Position numbers and translations under genes: made by a program
Shown: piece by piece, positions 48,629 through 57,320 of the stretch
Numbering within the stretch: position 1 is the first letter of the stretch
Layout of the letters: the number at the start of each line of letters is the position of its first letter
Origin: Mesorhizobium australicum
Lineage (GTDB): Bacteria; Pseudomonadota; Alphaproteobacteria; Rhizobiales; Rhizobiaceae
DNA length: 64,000 nucleotides
Direction of reading: 5' to 3'
Assembly: GCF_900177325.1 (NCBI RefSeq)
Contig: NZ_FXBL01000004.1
Coordinates: 1,612,001-1,676,000 of the forward strand
The notes under the pieces: generated by a model
Seen by the model: only the letters and a program-made list of their open reading frames with translations
What the model was told of the DNA's origin: nothing
Databases searched by the model: none

Positions 48629-49425
48629 ATCTCCAACCCTCGCCGCCGCCCCAGCCCCGCCTGCCGTCGATGGAAATCCTCGGCGTGCCGGTGGTGGCCA
48701 TGGGCTGGCAGGAGGCACTGGACATCCTCGGCGGATATCTGCGCGGCCGCTTCTTCATGCCGGTCGGTTTTCTCAACGCGCACAATGCCAACGTCGCCTG
48801 CGCCGACGGCGAGTTCGCCCGTGCGCTCGAACGCTTTCTCGTCCTTCCCGACGGCGTGGGCGTGGATATCGCCGCGAAATGGCTGCACGGCCGACCTTTT
48901 CCGGCGAACCTCAACGGCACCGATTTCGTGCCGGCGCTGATTGCATCGATGTCCTCGCCGCTCAAAGTGGCGCTGCTCGGCGCGACGCAGGAGAACGCCG
49001 GCGGCGCGGCCGAACAACTGTCGGCCCTAGCGCCCCAGCACGAGTATCGCGTCATCCATGACGGCTATTTCACCAAGAAGCAGGAGCCGGACATCATCGC
49101 CGATATCGCCGACTATCGGCCGGACATTCTGCTCGTCGCCATGGGCGTGCCGCGACAGGAGCTTTGGATCGAGCGCAACCTGACGTCCATCCATTGCACA
49201 ATGCCGATCGCCGTCGGAGCGCTGCTCGACTTCCTCTCCGGCCGCGTGCCGCGCGCGCCGCTGTGGGTGCGGCGCCTCAGGCTCGAATGGCTCTATCGCC
49301 TCTGGATCGAGCCCGGCCGGCTGTGGCGGCGCTACGTCGTCGGCAACCCGCTCTTCCTGGCGCGGGTGCTGGCGCAGAAATTCGTTGGCTACCGCGCCGG
49401 CACGGAGCGCGTGCGCGATGCATGA
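48625..49425 (+). CDS. WecG/TagA/CpsF-family glycosyltransferase
   Basis: The 266-residue product belongs to the GT26 family. Seen are GFLNAHNANVACADGEFARALERF, VLPDGVGVDIAAKWLHG, RFPANLNGTDFVPAL-like segment, and DILLVAMGVPRQELWIERN with the conserved Asp/Gln residues. Members transfer N-acetylmannosaminuronic acid, glucose or similar to lipid-linked sugars in capsule, enterobacterial common antigen or wall polymer synthesis. Signature and length both fit. It overlaps its neighbours by 4 and 8 bases. Confidence 0.93.
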   Translation: MNLQPSPPPQPRLPSMEILGVPVVAMGWQEALDILGGYLRGRFFMPVGFLNAHNANVACADGEFARALERFLVLPDGVGVDIAAKWLHGRPFPANLNGTDFVPALIASMSSPLKVALLGATQENAGGAAEQLSALAPQHEYRVIHDGYFTKKQEPDIIADIADYRPDILLVAMGVPRQELWIERNLTSIHCTMPIAVGALLDFLSGRVPRAPLWVRRLRLEWLYRLWIEPGRLWRRYVVGNPLFLARVLAQKFVGYRAGTERVRDA

Positions 49426-50293
49426 CGTGCTTCGCCGCGCGAACGCGCTCGTCACGGCAAGCTACAAGCCGGATCTGGAGCGTTGCCGGCTGCTGTGCGA
49501 GACGGTGGACCGCTACGTCACCGGCCATTCGCACCACTATATCCTCGTCGCCTCGGAGGATGTCGCGCTTTTTCGGCAACTCGAAGGGCCGAAGCGGACG
49601 GTGGTGGACGAGCGCGACCTGCTGCCGTCCTGGCTGCGGTCCTTTCCCGATCCATTCTTCCGCTTCCGCAAGCGGGTCTGGCTCTCCCTGCGCACCATGC
49701 CGCTGCGCGGCTGGCACGTGCAGCAGCTGCGCCGCATCGCCATCGCGCATCATGTCGGCGAGGAGGCGCTGATCTATTGCGATTCCGATGTCGCGTTCCT
49801 GCGTCCGTTCGATTGCCGTTCCTTCTGGAACGGAGGCGACCTGCGCCTTTTTCGCCGTGAGGGTGCGCTTGCCGGCGACGGCCTCGACGACCAGCGGCTG
49901 TGGGCGAGCAATGCGGGCAAGGTTCTCGGCCTCTCCGCGCCGCCGCGGAACGACTACATCGCCACCGTCATCGCCTGGCGACGCGACGCCACGACGACGA
50001 TGTGCCGGCGCATCGAGGAGATCACCGGCCGTCACTGGGTGGCCGGCATCGCCTCGAACCGCCACTTCTCCGAATGCATGATTTACGGCCGCTACGCCGA
50101 CGAGGTGCTGGAAGGGCAGGGGCACTTCCATGCCTCGAACGAGCTCTGCCGCGTCTACTGGACCGGCCCGGCCCTGTCTGACGACGAGTTCCGCGAGTTC
50201 GTCGCCGCGATGAGCCCCGACCAGGTGGCGATCGGCATGCAATCCTTCATCGGCACGGACATCGGCCGCATCCGCAGGCTCATCGAGGCCTGA
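49418..50293 (+). CDS. DUF6492 family glycosyltransferase-like protein
   Basis: The 291-residue product is probably a GT-A glycosyltransferase: ALVTASYKPDLERCRLLCETVDRYV at the start, a DSDVAFLRPFD metal motif (DxD) near residue 125, and a C-terminal domain with SNRHFSECMIYGRYADEVLEG. DUF6492 members are uncharacterised and occur in surface-polysaccharide loci. The start ATG lies inside the end of the WecG-like gene. The stop touches that of the convergent flippase gene (TGATCA). Confidence 0.78.
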   Translation: MHDVLRRANALVTASYKPDLERCRLLCETVDRYVTGHSHHYILVASEDVALFRQLEGPKRTVVDERDLLPSWLRSFPDPFFRFRKRVWLSLRTMPLRGWHVQQLRRIAIAHHVGEEALIYCDSDVAFLRPFDCRSFWNGGDLRLFRREGALAGDGLDDQRLWASNAGKVLGLSAPPRNDYIATVIAWRRDATTTMCRRIEEITGRHWVAGIASNRHFSECMIYGRYADEVLEGQGHFHASNELCRVYWTGPALSDDEFREFVAAMSPDQVAIGMQSFIGTDIGRIRRLIEA

Positions 50294-51595
50294 TCAGACC
50301 GTCTTCGCCGGCAGGCGCATCGCACTGTAGGTGAGCAGCGCCGAGGCGACGTAGAGCAACGCGAAGACCGCGTTCAGCACGATCACGAGCTGGCTGACCT
50401 CGAGCGACTGCACCAGCACCAGCGCCAGAAGCACTGCCTTCAGGCCGGCGAGCAGCGCGAGATTGATCGCGCGCAGCAGGGTCTGGCCGCGGGCGAACAG
50501 AAGTTCCGCCTGGTATTCGACGAGATTGCGCAGGCCCGGCACGAACAGCGCCAGACCCAAGAGCGGCGCAGCTTCCGCCACGTTTTTGCCGAGCAGCGTC
50601 GGGTAGTAATGCAGGATCACCGCCAGCACGGCGAGCGCCGCTGTCGAGGTGACGAACACCGCTGCTTCCAGGCCCACCCGGCGGATGGTCCTGGCCAGAA
50701 GCTCGGGCGCGCGCATCAGGCGCTGCACCAGCATCATGGTGAAGGTGCGGATCGGGATCGCCGTCAGGTCGACCAGTCGCATGATCATCGCGTAGATGCC
50801 GGCGAGCTGCGCGCCGCCGAGCGCCAGGACCAGCAGCTTGTCCATCTCCATCTGCAGGTAGAACAGGATTTCGGCCCCCGCCACGTAGAGCGAATCCGGC
50901 AGGCGGCGCAGATAGACCCTCGGCCTCAGCCGCAGCCGGCAGCGCGGATAGAAGAAGCCCGCCGCGATCAGGAGCGAAACGGCGTTGGCCGCGAGATACA
51001 ACAGGCTCCATGTCGGCAGGTCGCGCACCGGCATGAACGCGAAGGCACTTGCCGCGACGGCCCTGAGCACCGTGCCCAGGATGACGAGCACCGACGCGCG
51101 GCCGAAGCGGCCCATGCCGTTGTTGACGATCACCACAGCCTCGACCGGCCGCCACAGCAGCGCCTCGGCCGCGATGACGGTCAGGAAGACCGGGAGCGCC
51201 ATCTCGCCGCCGAAGAACAAGGCATGCGCGGCGAAGCTCGCCAGCCCGAGAACAGGCAGCGAGATCAATGCCATGAAGATGAACCCGGCCGTGAATACGC
51301 CGATGAGTGCAGGGCGCACGGTGGCGGTGCGGTAGAGTGCGGTGATGTAGCCGAAGGCAAGGATGCGCGACAGCATCACGCCGGCCGCCGACGCGGTCGC
51401 GAACAGGCCGAATTCGGCGATCGTGAGCGTGTTCGCCAGCGCGATGAAGTAGATCAGCGAGAAGACCAGCCGTCCGGCCGAGCCGCTGATCGCGCTCGCA
51501 TAGTCGCGCAGGACGCCGATCCGCCCGCGCAGCACCGCGGAAATCAGGGAGGCCGGTTTCGGTTCGATTGTTTCGCTCGGCGTGACGCTGGACAC
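50294..51595 (-). CDS. Polysaccharide flippase, MATE-like (Wzx/oligosaccharide flippase)
   Basis: The 433-residue membrane protein has about 12 helices in the Wzx/MATE-type layout, including LVFSLIYFIALANTLTIAEFGLFATASA near the N-terminus and GIYAMIMRLVDLTAIPIRTFTMMLVQRL in the second half. It would move lipid-linked repeat units across the inner membrane to the Wzy-like polymerase. The start is a GTG with a weak ribosome site. It is divergent from the GumC-like gene and convergent with the DUF6492 gene. Confidence 0.83.
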   Translation of the reverse strand: MSSVTPSETIEPKPASLISAVLRGRIGVLRDYASAISGSAGRLVFSLIYFIALANTLTIAEFGLFATASAAGVMLSRILAFGYITALYRTATVRPALIGVFTAGFIFMALISLPVLGLASFAAHALFFGGEMALPVFLTVIAAEALLWRPVEAVVIVNNGMGRFGRASVLVILGTVLRAVAASAFAFMPVRDLPTWSLLYLAANAVSLLIAAGFFYPRCRLRLRPRVYLRRLPDSLYVAGAEILFYLQMEMDKLLVLALGGAQLAGIYAMIMRLVDLTAIPIRTFTMMLVQRLMRAPELLARTIRRVGLEAAVFVTSTAALAVLAVILHYYPTLLGKNVAEAAPLLGLALFVPGLRNLVEYQAELLFARGQTLLRAINLALLAGLKAVLLALVLVQSLEVSQLVIVLNAVFALLYVASALLTYSAMRLPAKTV

Positions 51596-51664
51596 GCCGC
51601 AACCCTAGCGGGGAAAGTTTAACGCGTCGTTCAGCATCGCTGCTCGCCAAGGTAGAAAAGTCGT

Positions 51665-51710
51665 TGTGGAACACGTGAAAAATGTGGTCTTGGCCACACA
51701 TCTTGCCACA
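51665..51710. promoter_or_regulatory. Nested TGTGG/CCACA inverted repeats upstream of the chain-length gene
   Basis: TGTGG occurs at 51665-51669 and 51683-51687, and CCACA at 51694-51698 and 51706-51710, so two palindromes are nested around one centre, with a CACGTG (51672-51677) between arms. The place, between divergent flippase and GumC-like genes, suits a shared operator. The binding protein is unknown. Confidence 0.35.
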
Positions 51711-51806
51711 GAAATTAACCATTTGTTTCCCATGGCTCTTTAGCGTGCCTTAACGATTGGCAACCCTCCAGTCGGCAGGCATGACCCGAAAAGGCGCTAG
51801 GGGCGA

Positions 51807-54197
51807 ATGATCAACCCGGACCATCGAGACCAGGGAAGACCCCCGCGTTCTCTGCTCTCGTTCGGGCAGACGCCGGCGAAGCCCGCGGCAGCCAGTTCGG
51901 CGCCGGCCGGCTTCGACGCTGACGAAACCCCTCCCGCCGAGCGGCACCGCATCGCGCGCGCGCGCCGCGAGGCGCGCTCCGGCCGTCTGCTCGAGGCCCT
52001 CGCCGCGCTGCCGGAGACCATCGAAGAAGAAGCGCCGCGCCCCACTGCCGCTCGGGCGGCACCCGTCGCGCCGGCTCCGGCGCCCCGTGCGTCCGAAGCA
52101 GCCGCGCCGCTCGCGGCCGCGCCCGCTCCTGCCGGGGAGCTGTGGCGGCCGCTGATCGACCCGCTGAAGATCTGGAACGGCATCGTCCGCTCCCGCTGGA
52201 TCATCCTGACGACGACCGTGGCGGGCGCCGCGCTCGGCGTCATGATCGCACTGTCGACGCCGAAGAAGTTCGAATCCGTCGCCGAGCTCCTCGTCGACCC
52301 CCGCGACATCAAGATCACCGACCGCAACGTGACCGAGGGCGGCCTGCCATCCGACGCCACGCTGGCGATCGTCGAGAACCAGGTGAAGGTGCTCACCTCC
52401 GGCAACGTCCTGGCCAAGGTCGTGGACAAGCTGAACCTCGCCGCCGATCCCGAGTTCAACGGCGACGAAAAGAGCTTCGGCCTGGGCGCGCTCGTCTCCG
52501 AGTTGCGATCGATCTTCTCGCGCAGCGAGAAGGGCGAGGGCGACATGCGCCGCGCGCTGGCGATCCAGGGTCTCGCCAAGAGCCTCGACGTCGAGCGCGG
52601 CGGCAAGACCTTCGTGGTCTCGATCTCCGCCGTCACGCAGAGCGCCGAGAAGTCGGCGCTGATCGCCAACACGCTGACCGAGACCTTCCTGCAGTCCTAC
52701 GGCGACATCCAGTCCGACACGGCGGGCCGCGCCTCCGACGAACTGTCCTCGCGCCTTGCCGAGCTGCAGAAGGGCCTCGACGAGGCCGAGCGCAAGGTGG
52801 AAGCCTACAAGGCCGAGCGGGATCTCGTCGACGCGCAGGGCCGGCTGATCTCGGACGACGAGATGGTCAAGCTCAACGACCAGCTGACCATCGCCCGCGC
52901 CCGCACGATCGAGCTCAACGCGCGCGCCGCCTCGATCCGCGACCTCAATCCCGATGCGGTGGTGGGCGGCAGCCTGCCCGAGCAGATCAGCTCGCCGGTG
53001 ATGGCGGAGCTGCGCACGCAATATGCGACGGCCAAGCAAGAGGTCGAGCGCCTGTCGGTCCGGCTCGGGCCGCGCCATCCCGAGCGGCAGTCAGCCGAAG
53101 CCCAGCTTGCCGGCGCGCGCGATTCGCTCGCCTCGGAGCTGCGTCGCATCAGTTCCTCGATCCAGGTCGACCTCAAGCGCGCCGTGCAGCTCGAGCAGGA
53201 CCTCGCGAGCCGCCTCGCCCAGCTCAAGGCGCGGCAGGCGCAGGTCAGCGAGGACCTGGTCACCGTGCGCGAGCTGGAGCGCGAGGCGGCCGCCAAGCGC
53301 GCCGTCTACGAATCCTTCCTGCTGCGCGCCCGCGAGACCAACGAGCAGCGCGGCATCAACACCGCGAACATGAGCGTCATCTCGGTGGCCCAGCCGCCGC
53401 TCGAGCCGCTCGGCCCGTCGCGGGCGATGACGGTGATCGCCTCCACGATCCTCGGCTTCATGGCCGGCATCGGCATCGGCGGCGTGCGCGGCGCCATCGA
53501 CAGCCTGCGCTCCGGCGGGGGCGGAAGCCCTGTCCGCCCGGCCCCCCGCCCGGCGCCCGCCCGCCCGCGCGACGAGACTGACGATGAGATCGACCGGATC
53601 ATGAATTCCGCCGCGCGGCGCGAGGCATCCGAAGCGGCCACGGCGGCCGCAGCCCGCAAGGCCGAACCCGCTCCGGCCGTCGCATCGGCCGACGCCAGGA
53701 AAAGCGCCGCGGCGCATCCCGAGGCCTATCCCTCTGCTCCGGCGCAGACCGGCCATCCGGCACAGCCGGCGCCTCAGCCTACGCAACCACCGAGCTGGTA
53801 CGATCCGCAGGCGGCCTACGCCGCCCACCAGCAGGCCGCCTACCAGGCCTGGCTTGCCGCACGCCCGCAGCACCCGGCCTATCCGCCGCAGCCGGCGCCG
53901 GCGCAGCACTGGGGCTCGTGGCCCGGCGAGCCGGGCCATGCCCAGCCGGTCTACCCGCAGCCGCAGATGCCGCTGAACATGCAGGCGCCGCAGCCCTGGC
54001 CGGCGCAGCCGCAATTCGCGCCCCCCGCCGGCTGGCAGCCGCCGCAGGAGATGATGCAGCCGCCGCAACCCCAGTCCTTCCAGCAGGCGCAAGCGCAGGC
54101 GGATGCGAGTTCGATCGACGAAATCCGCGAGAGCCTGCGCGAATTCCGCGACGCCGTTCGCGAACTCGCCGTCAGCCGCGCGCGCGGCCGGATGTGA
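51807..54197 (+). CDS. GumC/Wzz-like polysaccharide chain-length protein without a kinase domain
   Basis: The 796-residue protein has a long cytoplasmic N-terminal part (1-125), a first membrane helix (about 129-150), a periplasmic coiled-coil region (about 155-535) containing typical GumC/Wzz features (KKFESVAELLVDPRDIKI and GPRHPERQSAEAQLA), and a second helix (about 540-561). After that comes a cytoplasmic tail of about 235 residues rich in Pro, Gln and Ala, ending in the helical SSIDEIRESLREFRDAVREL. The Wzc-type tyrosine kinase domain is absent. The protein probably regulates chain length and export in this locus. It is well removed from the other locus genes by its own promoter. Confidence 0.87.
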   Translation: MINPDHRDQGRPPRSLLSFGQTPAKPAAASSAPAGFDADETPPAERHRIARARREARSGRLLEALAALPETIEEEAPRPTAARAAPVAPAPAPRASEAAAPLAAAPAPAGELWRPLIDPLKIWNGIVRSRWIILTTTVAGAALGVMIALSTPKKFESVAELLVDPRDIKITDRNVTEGGLPSDATLAIVENQVKVLTSGNVLAKVVDKLNLAADPEFNGDEKSFGLGALVSELRSIFSRSEKGEGDMRRALAIQGLAKSLDVERGGKTFVVSISAVTQSAEKSALIANTLTETFLQSYGDIQSDTAGRASDELSSRLAELQKGLDEAERKVEAYKAERDLVDAQGRLISDDEMVKLNDQLTIARARTIELNARAASIRDLNPDAVVGGSLPEQISSPVMAELRTQYATAKQEVERLSVRLGPRHPERQSAEAQLAGARDSLASELRRISSSIQVDLKRAVQLEQDLASRLAQLKARQAQVSEDLVTVRELEREAAAKRAVYESFLLRARETNEQRGINTANMSVISVAQPPLEPLGPSRAMTVIASTILGFMAGIGIGGVRGAIDSLRSGGGGSPVRPAPRPAPARPRDETDDEIDRIMNSAARREASEAATAAAARKAEPAPAVASADARKSAAAHPEAYPSAPAQTGHPAQPAPQPTQPPSWYDPQAAYAAHQQAAYQAWLAARPQHPAYPPQPAPAQHWGSWPGEPGHAQPVYPQPQMPLNMQAPQPWPAQPQFAPPAGWQPPQEMMQPPQPQSFQQAQAQADASSIDEIRESLREFRDAVRELAVSRARGRM

Positions 54198-54276
54198 AGC
54201 AGGAATTGCGGCATAGTACGCCGCTTTGACAGGTAGGACTTGCCGCCGTTTCGTGGCATGACCGCGCCAGCCGAAG

Positions 54277-54283
54277 CAGGAGG
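54277..54283 (+). promoter_or_regulatory. Ribosome-binding site fixing the folD start
   Basis: CAGGAGG lies 7 bases before the ATG at 54291. It decides this start over in-frame ATGs further upstream. Confidence 0.7.
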
Positions 54284-54290
54284 GCGCATC

Positions 54291-55190
54291 ATGGCCGAGA
54301 TCATCGACGGCAAGAGGGCGGGCGAGGACGTCGCCGCGAAGGTGGCCAAGGCCTCTGCCGAGCTGGTCGATAGGACCGGCGTCAAGCCGGGTCTCGCCGT
54401 GGTCATCGTCGGCGAGGACCCCGCCAGCCAGGTCTACGTCGCCTCCAAGTCGCGCAAGGCGCGCGAATGCGGCTTTCATTCCGTGCAGCACACGCTGGCG
54501 GAGGATACGCCCGAGGCCGAGCTCCTGGCGCTCATCGACACGCTCAACGCCGATGCCGCGATCCACGGCATCCTGGTCCAGCTGCCGCTGCCGGCGCATA
54601 TCGATTCCGGCAAGGTGATCCAGGCGATCTCCCCGGACAAGGACGTCGACGGGTTCCATTTCATCAATGTCGGCAAGCTCGGCGCCGGCGTCCTCGACAC
54701 CGCCTTCGTGCCCTGCACGCCGGCCGGTTCGATGCTGCTGATCGAGCGCATCCACGGCCGCGACCTGTCGGGCCTCAACGCGGTCGTCGTCGGCCGCTCC
54801 AACATCGTCGGCAAGCCGATGGCAAACCTGCTGCTCGCCGCCAACGCCACGGTGACGATCGCGCATTCACGGACCAAGGACCTGCCGGCGCTCTGCCGCA
54901 CCGCCGACATCCTCGTCGCCGCCGTCGGCCGGCCCGAAATGGTCAAGGGCGACTGGGTGAAAGAAGGCGCGACCGTGGTCGATGTCGGCATCAACCGCAT
55001 CCCGGCGCCCGAGAAGGGCGAGGGCAAGTCGCGCCTCGTCGGCGACGTGGAGTTCGCGTCCGCCGCGCAGCGCGCCGGCGCGATCACCCCGGTCCCCGGC
55101 GGCGTCGGTCCGATGACGATCGCCATGCTGATGGCCAACACCCTCGTCTCGGCCTGCCGGTCGGCGGGGGTGGAAGGGCCGAAGTTTTAG
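54291..55190 (+). CDS. folD: Bifunctional methylenetetrahydrofolate dehydrogenase/methenyltetrahydrofolate cyclohydrolase
   Basis: FolD interconverts methylene-, methenyl- and 10-formyl-tetrahydrofolate using NADP. The start at MAEIIDGKR gives 299 residues, a normal length. The catalytic Lys is in [13 protein letters not shown] (about 52-64), the folate-binding motif [10 protein letters not shown] is present, and the Rossmann dinucleotide site reads [24 protein letters not shown]. The C-terminal [16 protein letters not shown] is the family signature. The stop codon starts the repeat block that follows. Confidence 0.97.
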   Translation: MAEIIDGKRAGEDVAAKVAKASAELVDRTGVKPGLAVVIVGEDPASQVYVASKSRKARECGFHSVQHTLAEDTPEAELLALIDTLNADAAIHGILVQLPLPAHIDSGKVIQAISPDKDVDGFHFINVGKLGAGVLDTAFVPCTPAGSMLLIERIHGRDLSGLNAVVVGRSNIVGKPMANLLLAANATVTIAHSRTKDLPALCRTADILVAAVGRPEMVKGDWVKEGATVVDVGINRIPAPEKGEGKSRLVGDVEFASAAQRAGAITPVPGGVGPMTIAMLMANTLVSACRSAGVEGPKF

Positions 55191-55371
55191 GGGAGTAGGG
55201 GAATAGGGGAGTAAGGGAGTAGGGCAACAGGTGAGAACGGGCTTGCAACGAAAGCCGATCCGAGTTGCCTTCCCCTACTCCCCTACTCCCCTACTCCCCT
55301 ACTCCCCTACTCCCCTACTCCCCTACTCCCCTACTCCCCTACTCCCCTACTCCCCTACTCCCCTACTCCCC
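55190..55371. repeat. 8-bp tandem repeat array with facing degenerate copies
   Basis: Twelve perfect copies of TACTCCCC run from 55276 to 55371. Upstream, four copies in the opposite orientation (GGGGAGTA, GGGGAATA, GGGGAGTA, AGGGAGTA) occupy 55190-55221, and both blocks are followed or preceded by GGGCAA/TTGCC, so the whole is a large imperfect palindrome with a loop of about 50 bp. The G-run spacing fits G-quadruplex formation on the plus strand upstream and the minus strand downstream. The array ends 39 bp before the start of the GlxA-type regulator gene. Confidence 0.9.
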
Positions 55372-55410
55372 CTCCTTCCCGCCTCCCTCGGCATCCTGTA
55401 GAACGCCGTC

Positions 55411-56373
55411 ATGCCCGAACCCTCTGCTTCCGGCCGGCAACTCGCCTTCCTGCTGGTGGACAAGTTCCCGATGTTCTCGCTGGTGGCGGCGATCGACACG
55501 CTGCGCTCGGCCAACCGGATGCTGGGCAGGGATTTCTATTCCTGGAAGACGGTGTCGGCCGACGGCGAGGCGGTGGTGGCGTCAAACGGGCTGCCGCTCA
55601 AGATCGACTATACGATTTCCGACCTGCCGCCGGTGGACATCCTGTTCGTCTGTGCCGGCCTGAGCTTCGAGTTCGCCGGCAAGTCCAGGGTGCTCTCGGG
55701 CCTGCGGAGCATCGGCCGCCGTGGCGCCGCGCTTGGCGCACTTTCGGCGGGCTCATACACGCTTGCCGAGGCAGGGCAGCTCGACGGCCACCGCTGCACG
55801 ATCCACTGGGAGAACCGCGCCGGCTTCCGCGAGCGCTTTCCCGACATCGACTGCACCGGCAATGTCTTCGAGATCGACCGCAAGCGCTATACCTGCGCGG
55901 GCGGCACGACCTCGATCGACCTGTTTCTGGAGATCGTCCGCGCGGATTTCGGGGCAGGGATTGCCAATGAGGTCGCCAACCAGTTCCAGCACGAGCGCAT
56001 CCGCTCGGCCGGCGACCGCCAGCGCGTCGGGCCCGAACGCGACCTGACCGGCAAGTCGGACAAGCTGCGCAAGATCGTCGAGCGGATGGCGGACAATCTC
56101 GACGAGCCGCTGTCGGCGGTGGACCTCGCCAAGGCTGCCGGCCTGTCGGTGCGCCAGGTCGAGCGGCTGTTCCTGCGCCACCTCAACATGACGCCGGGCC
56201 GCTACTACATGCGGCTCCGACTGGAGCGCGCCCGCGAGCTGCTGCGCCAGACCAACATGCCGATCCTAGACGTGGCGATCGCCACCGGCTTCACCTCGCA
56301 CTCCTATTTCGCGCAGTCCTACCGACTCCAGTTCGGCCGCCCGCCCTCGGAAGAACGACGCACGACGTATTGA
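55411..56373 (+). CDS. GlxA-family transcriptional regulator (DJ-1/PfpI plus AraC HTH)
   Basis: The 320-residue protein has an N-terminal amidotransferase-like DJ-1/PfpI domain (about 9-180) that senses a ligand and a C-terminal AraC-type pair of helix-turn-helix motifs (LSAVDLAKAAGLSVRQVERLF and MPILDVAIATGFTSHSYFAQSYR). Similar regulators control choline, glycine betaine, carnitine or arginine catabolism in proteobacteria, but the DJ-1 domain alone does not fix the ligand. No ribosome site is strong. The 8-bp repeat array lies in its upstream region. Confidence 0.92.
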   Translation: MPEPSASGRQLAFLLVDKFPMFSLVAAIDTLRSANRMLGRDFYSWKTVSADGEAVVASNGLPLKIDYTISDLPPVDILFVCAGLSFEFAGKSRVLSGLRSIGRRGAALGALSAGSYTLAEAGQLDGHRCTIHWENRAGFRERFPDIDCTGNVFEIDRKRYTCAGGTTSIDLFLEIVRADFGAGIANEVANQFQHERIRSAGDRQRVGPERDLTGKSDKLRKIVERMADNLDEPLSAVDLAKAAGLSVRQVERLFLRHLNMTPGRYYMRLRLERARELLRQTNMPILDVAIATGFTSHSYFAQSYRLQFGRPPSEERRTTY

Positions 56374-56409
56374 TGCCTGTGGGGTACAGAAGAAACCTCC
56401 AATGGAGGC

Positions 56410-57186
56410 TCATACCACCACCGGATTTGCCGCGCCGTCCATGCTGATCGACACGCCGGTGATGTAGCTCGCCTTGTCCGAGGCGAGGAAGAGCACCGCG
56501 TTGGCGATCTCTTCCGGGCTTGCCATGCGGCCGAGCGGGATGCGGGCGATGCTGGCGCGGCGGGCTTCTTCCACGTCAATGCCGGCGAGCCGCGCCTCGG
56601 CGGCGAGGCCTTCGGCCACGCGGCCCGTCTCCGTTCCGCCAGGATTGATCGCCACCACACGCACGCCGCGCGGGGCGTAGGCGGTGGCCAGTCCCGCGGT
56701 CACCAGCATCAGCGCCGCATTGGCCGCGCCTCCCGGAACATGAACCCGCGAGGCCACCTTGCCTCCATTGCCGATCACGTTGACGATCACGCCCGATCCT
56801 CGTTCGGCCATCGCCTTCACCACCGGATCGATCGCATTGACGTAGGAGAAATATTTCGCGTCCATCGCCGCGCGGTAGGCATGCGGCGAGAGCTCGTCCG
56901 GCGGGGTGCGTTTCGCCGCGCCCGCGCTGTTCACCAGCACGTCGATAGCGCCGAGATGCGCCGTCATCGCCGCGATCGCGCCGGCCGCCGCCTCAGCGTC
57001 GCTCAGGTCGGCCGCGACGCCATGGACGCCCGGTAGGGCAGCGCGGGCCTGATCGACGTTCTCGCGCGAGCGCGACACGATGCCGACGCGCGCGCCTTCC
57101 TCGAGGAACGCCTTCGCGCAGGCGAAGCCGATGCCCTTCGAGCCGCCGGTGATCACGACGCCCTTGCCCTTCAATCCCAATTCCAT
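56410..57186 (-). CDS. SDR-family protein lacking the usual catalytic Tyr and Lys
   Basis: The 258-residue product has the SDR nucleotide loop GGSKGIGFACAKAF (14-27), NSAGA, and a C-terminal GVSISMDGAANPV typical of the classical group. However, where the YxxxK motif should be, it reads GGAANAAL, so both catalytic Tyr and Lys are replaced (Gly and Asn), and the Ser-containing strand reads IVNVIGNGG. It may be a non-catalytic homologue or use another mechanism; some SDR subgroups show this pattern. A GGAGGAA site precedes the ATG. It is divergent from the DUF982 gene. Confidence 0.85.
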   Translation of the reverse strand: MELGLKGKGVVITGGSKGIGFACAKAFLEEGARVGIVSRSRENVDQARAALPGVHGVAADLSDAEAAAGAIAAMTAHLGAIDVLVNSAGAAKRTPPDELSPHAYRAAMDAKYFSYVNAIDPVVKAMAERGSGVIVNVIGNGGKVASRVHVPGGAANAALMLVTAGLATAYAPRGVRVVAINPGGTETGRVAEGLAAEARLAGIDVEEARRASIARIPLGRMASPEEIANAVLFLASDKASYITGVSISMDGAANPVVV

Positions 57187-57320
57187 TGCGATTCCTCCGC
57201 GTTCGGCTTGAAGTCAGTCCCGCGCAAGCGATCGTTTGGCAAGATGAAAAGAATCCCGCCGGCGCGTGGAACCTTGGCCGGCCCGGACCGTTGCCGCGAC
57301 GACTGCCGAGGGGTGATGCC

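Noticed and set aside
55265..55410. Open frame across the 8-bp array giving a repeated LLPYSPTP peptide.
   Set aside because: It is the product of translating a simple repeat; no ribosome site or homology supports it, and the real gene starts at 55411.
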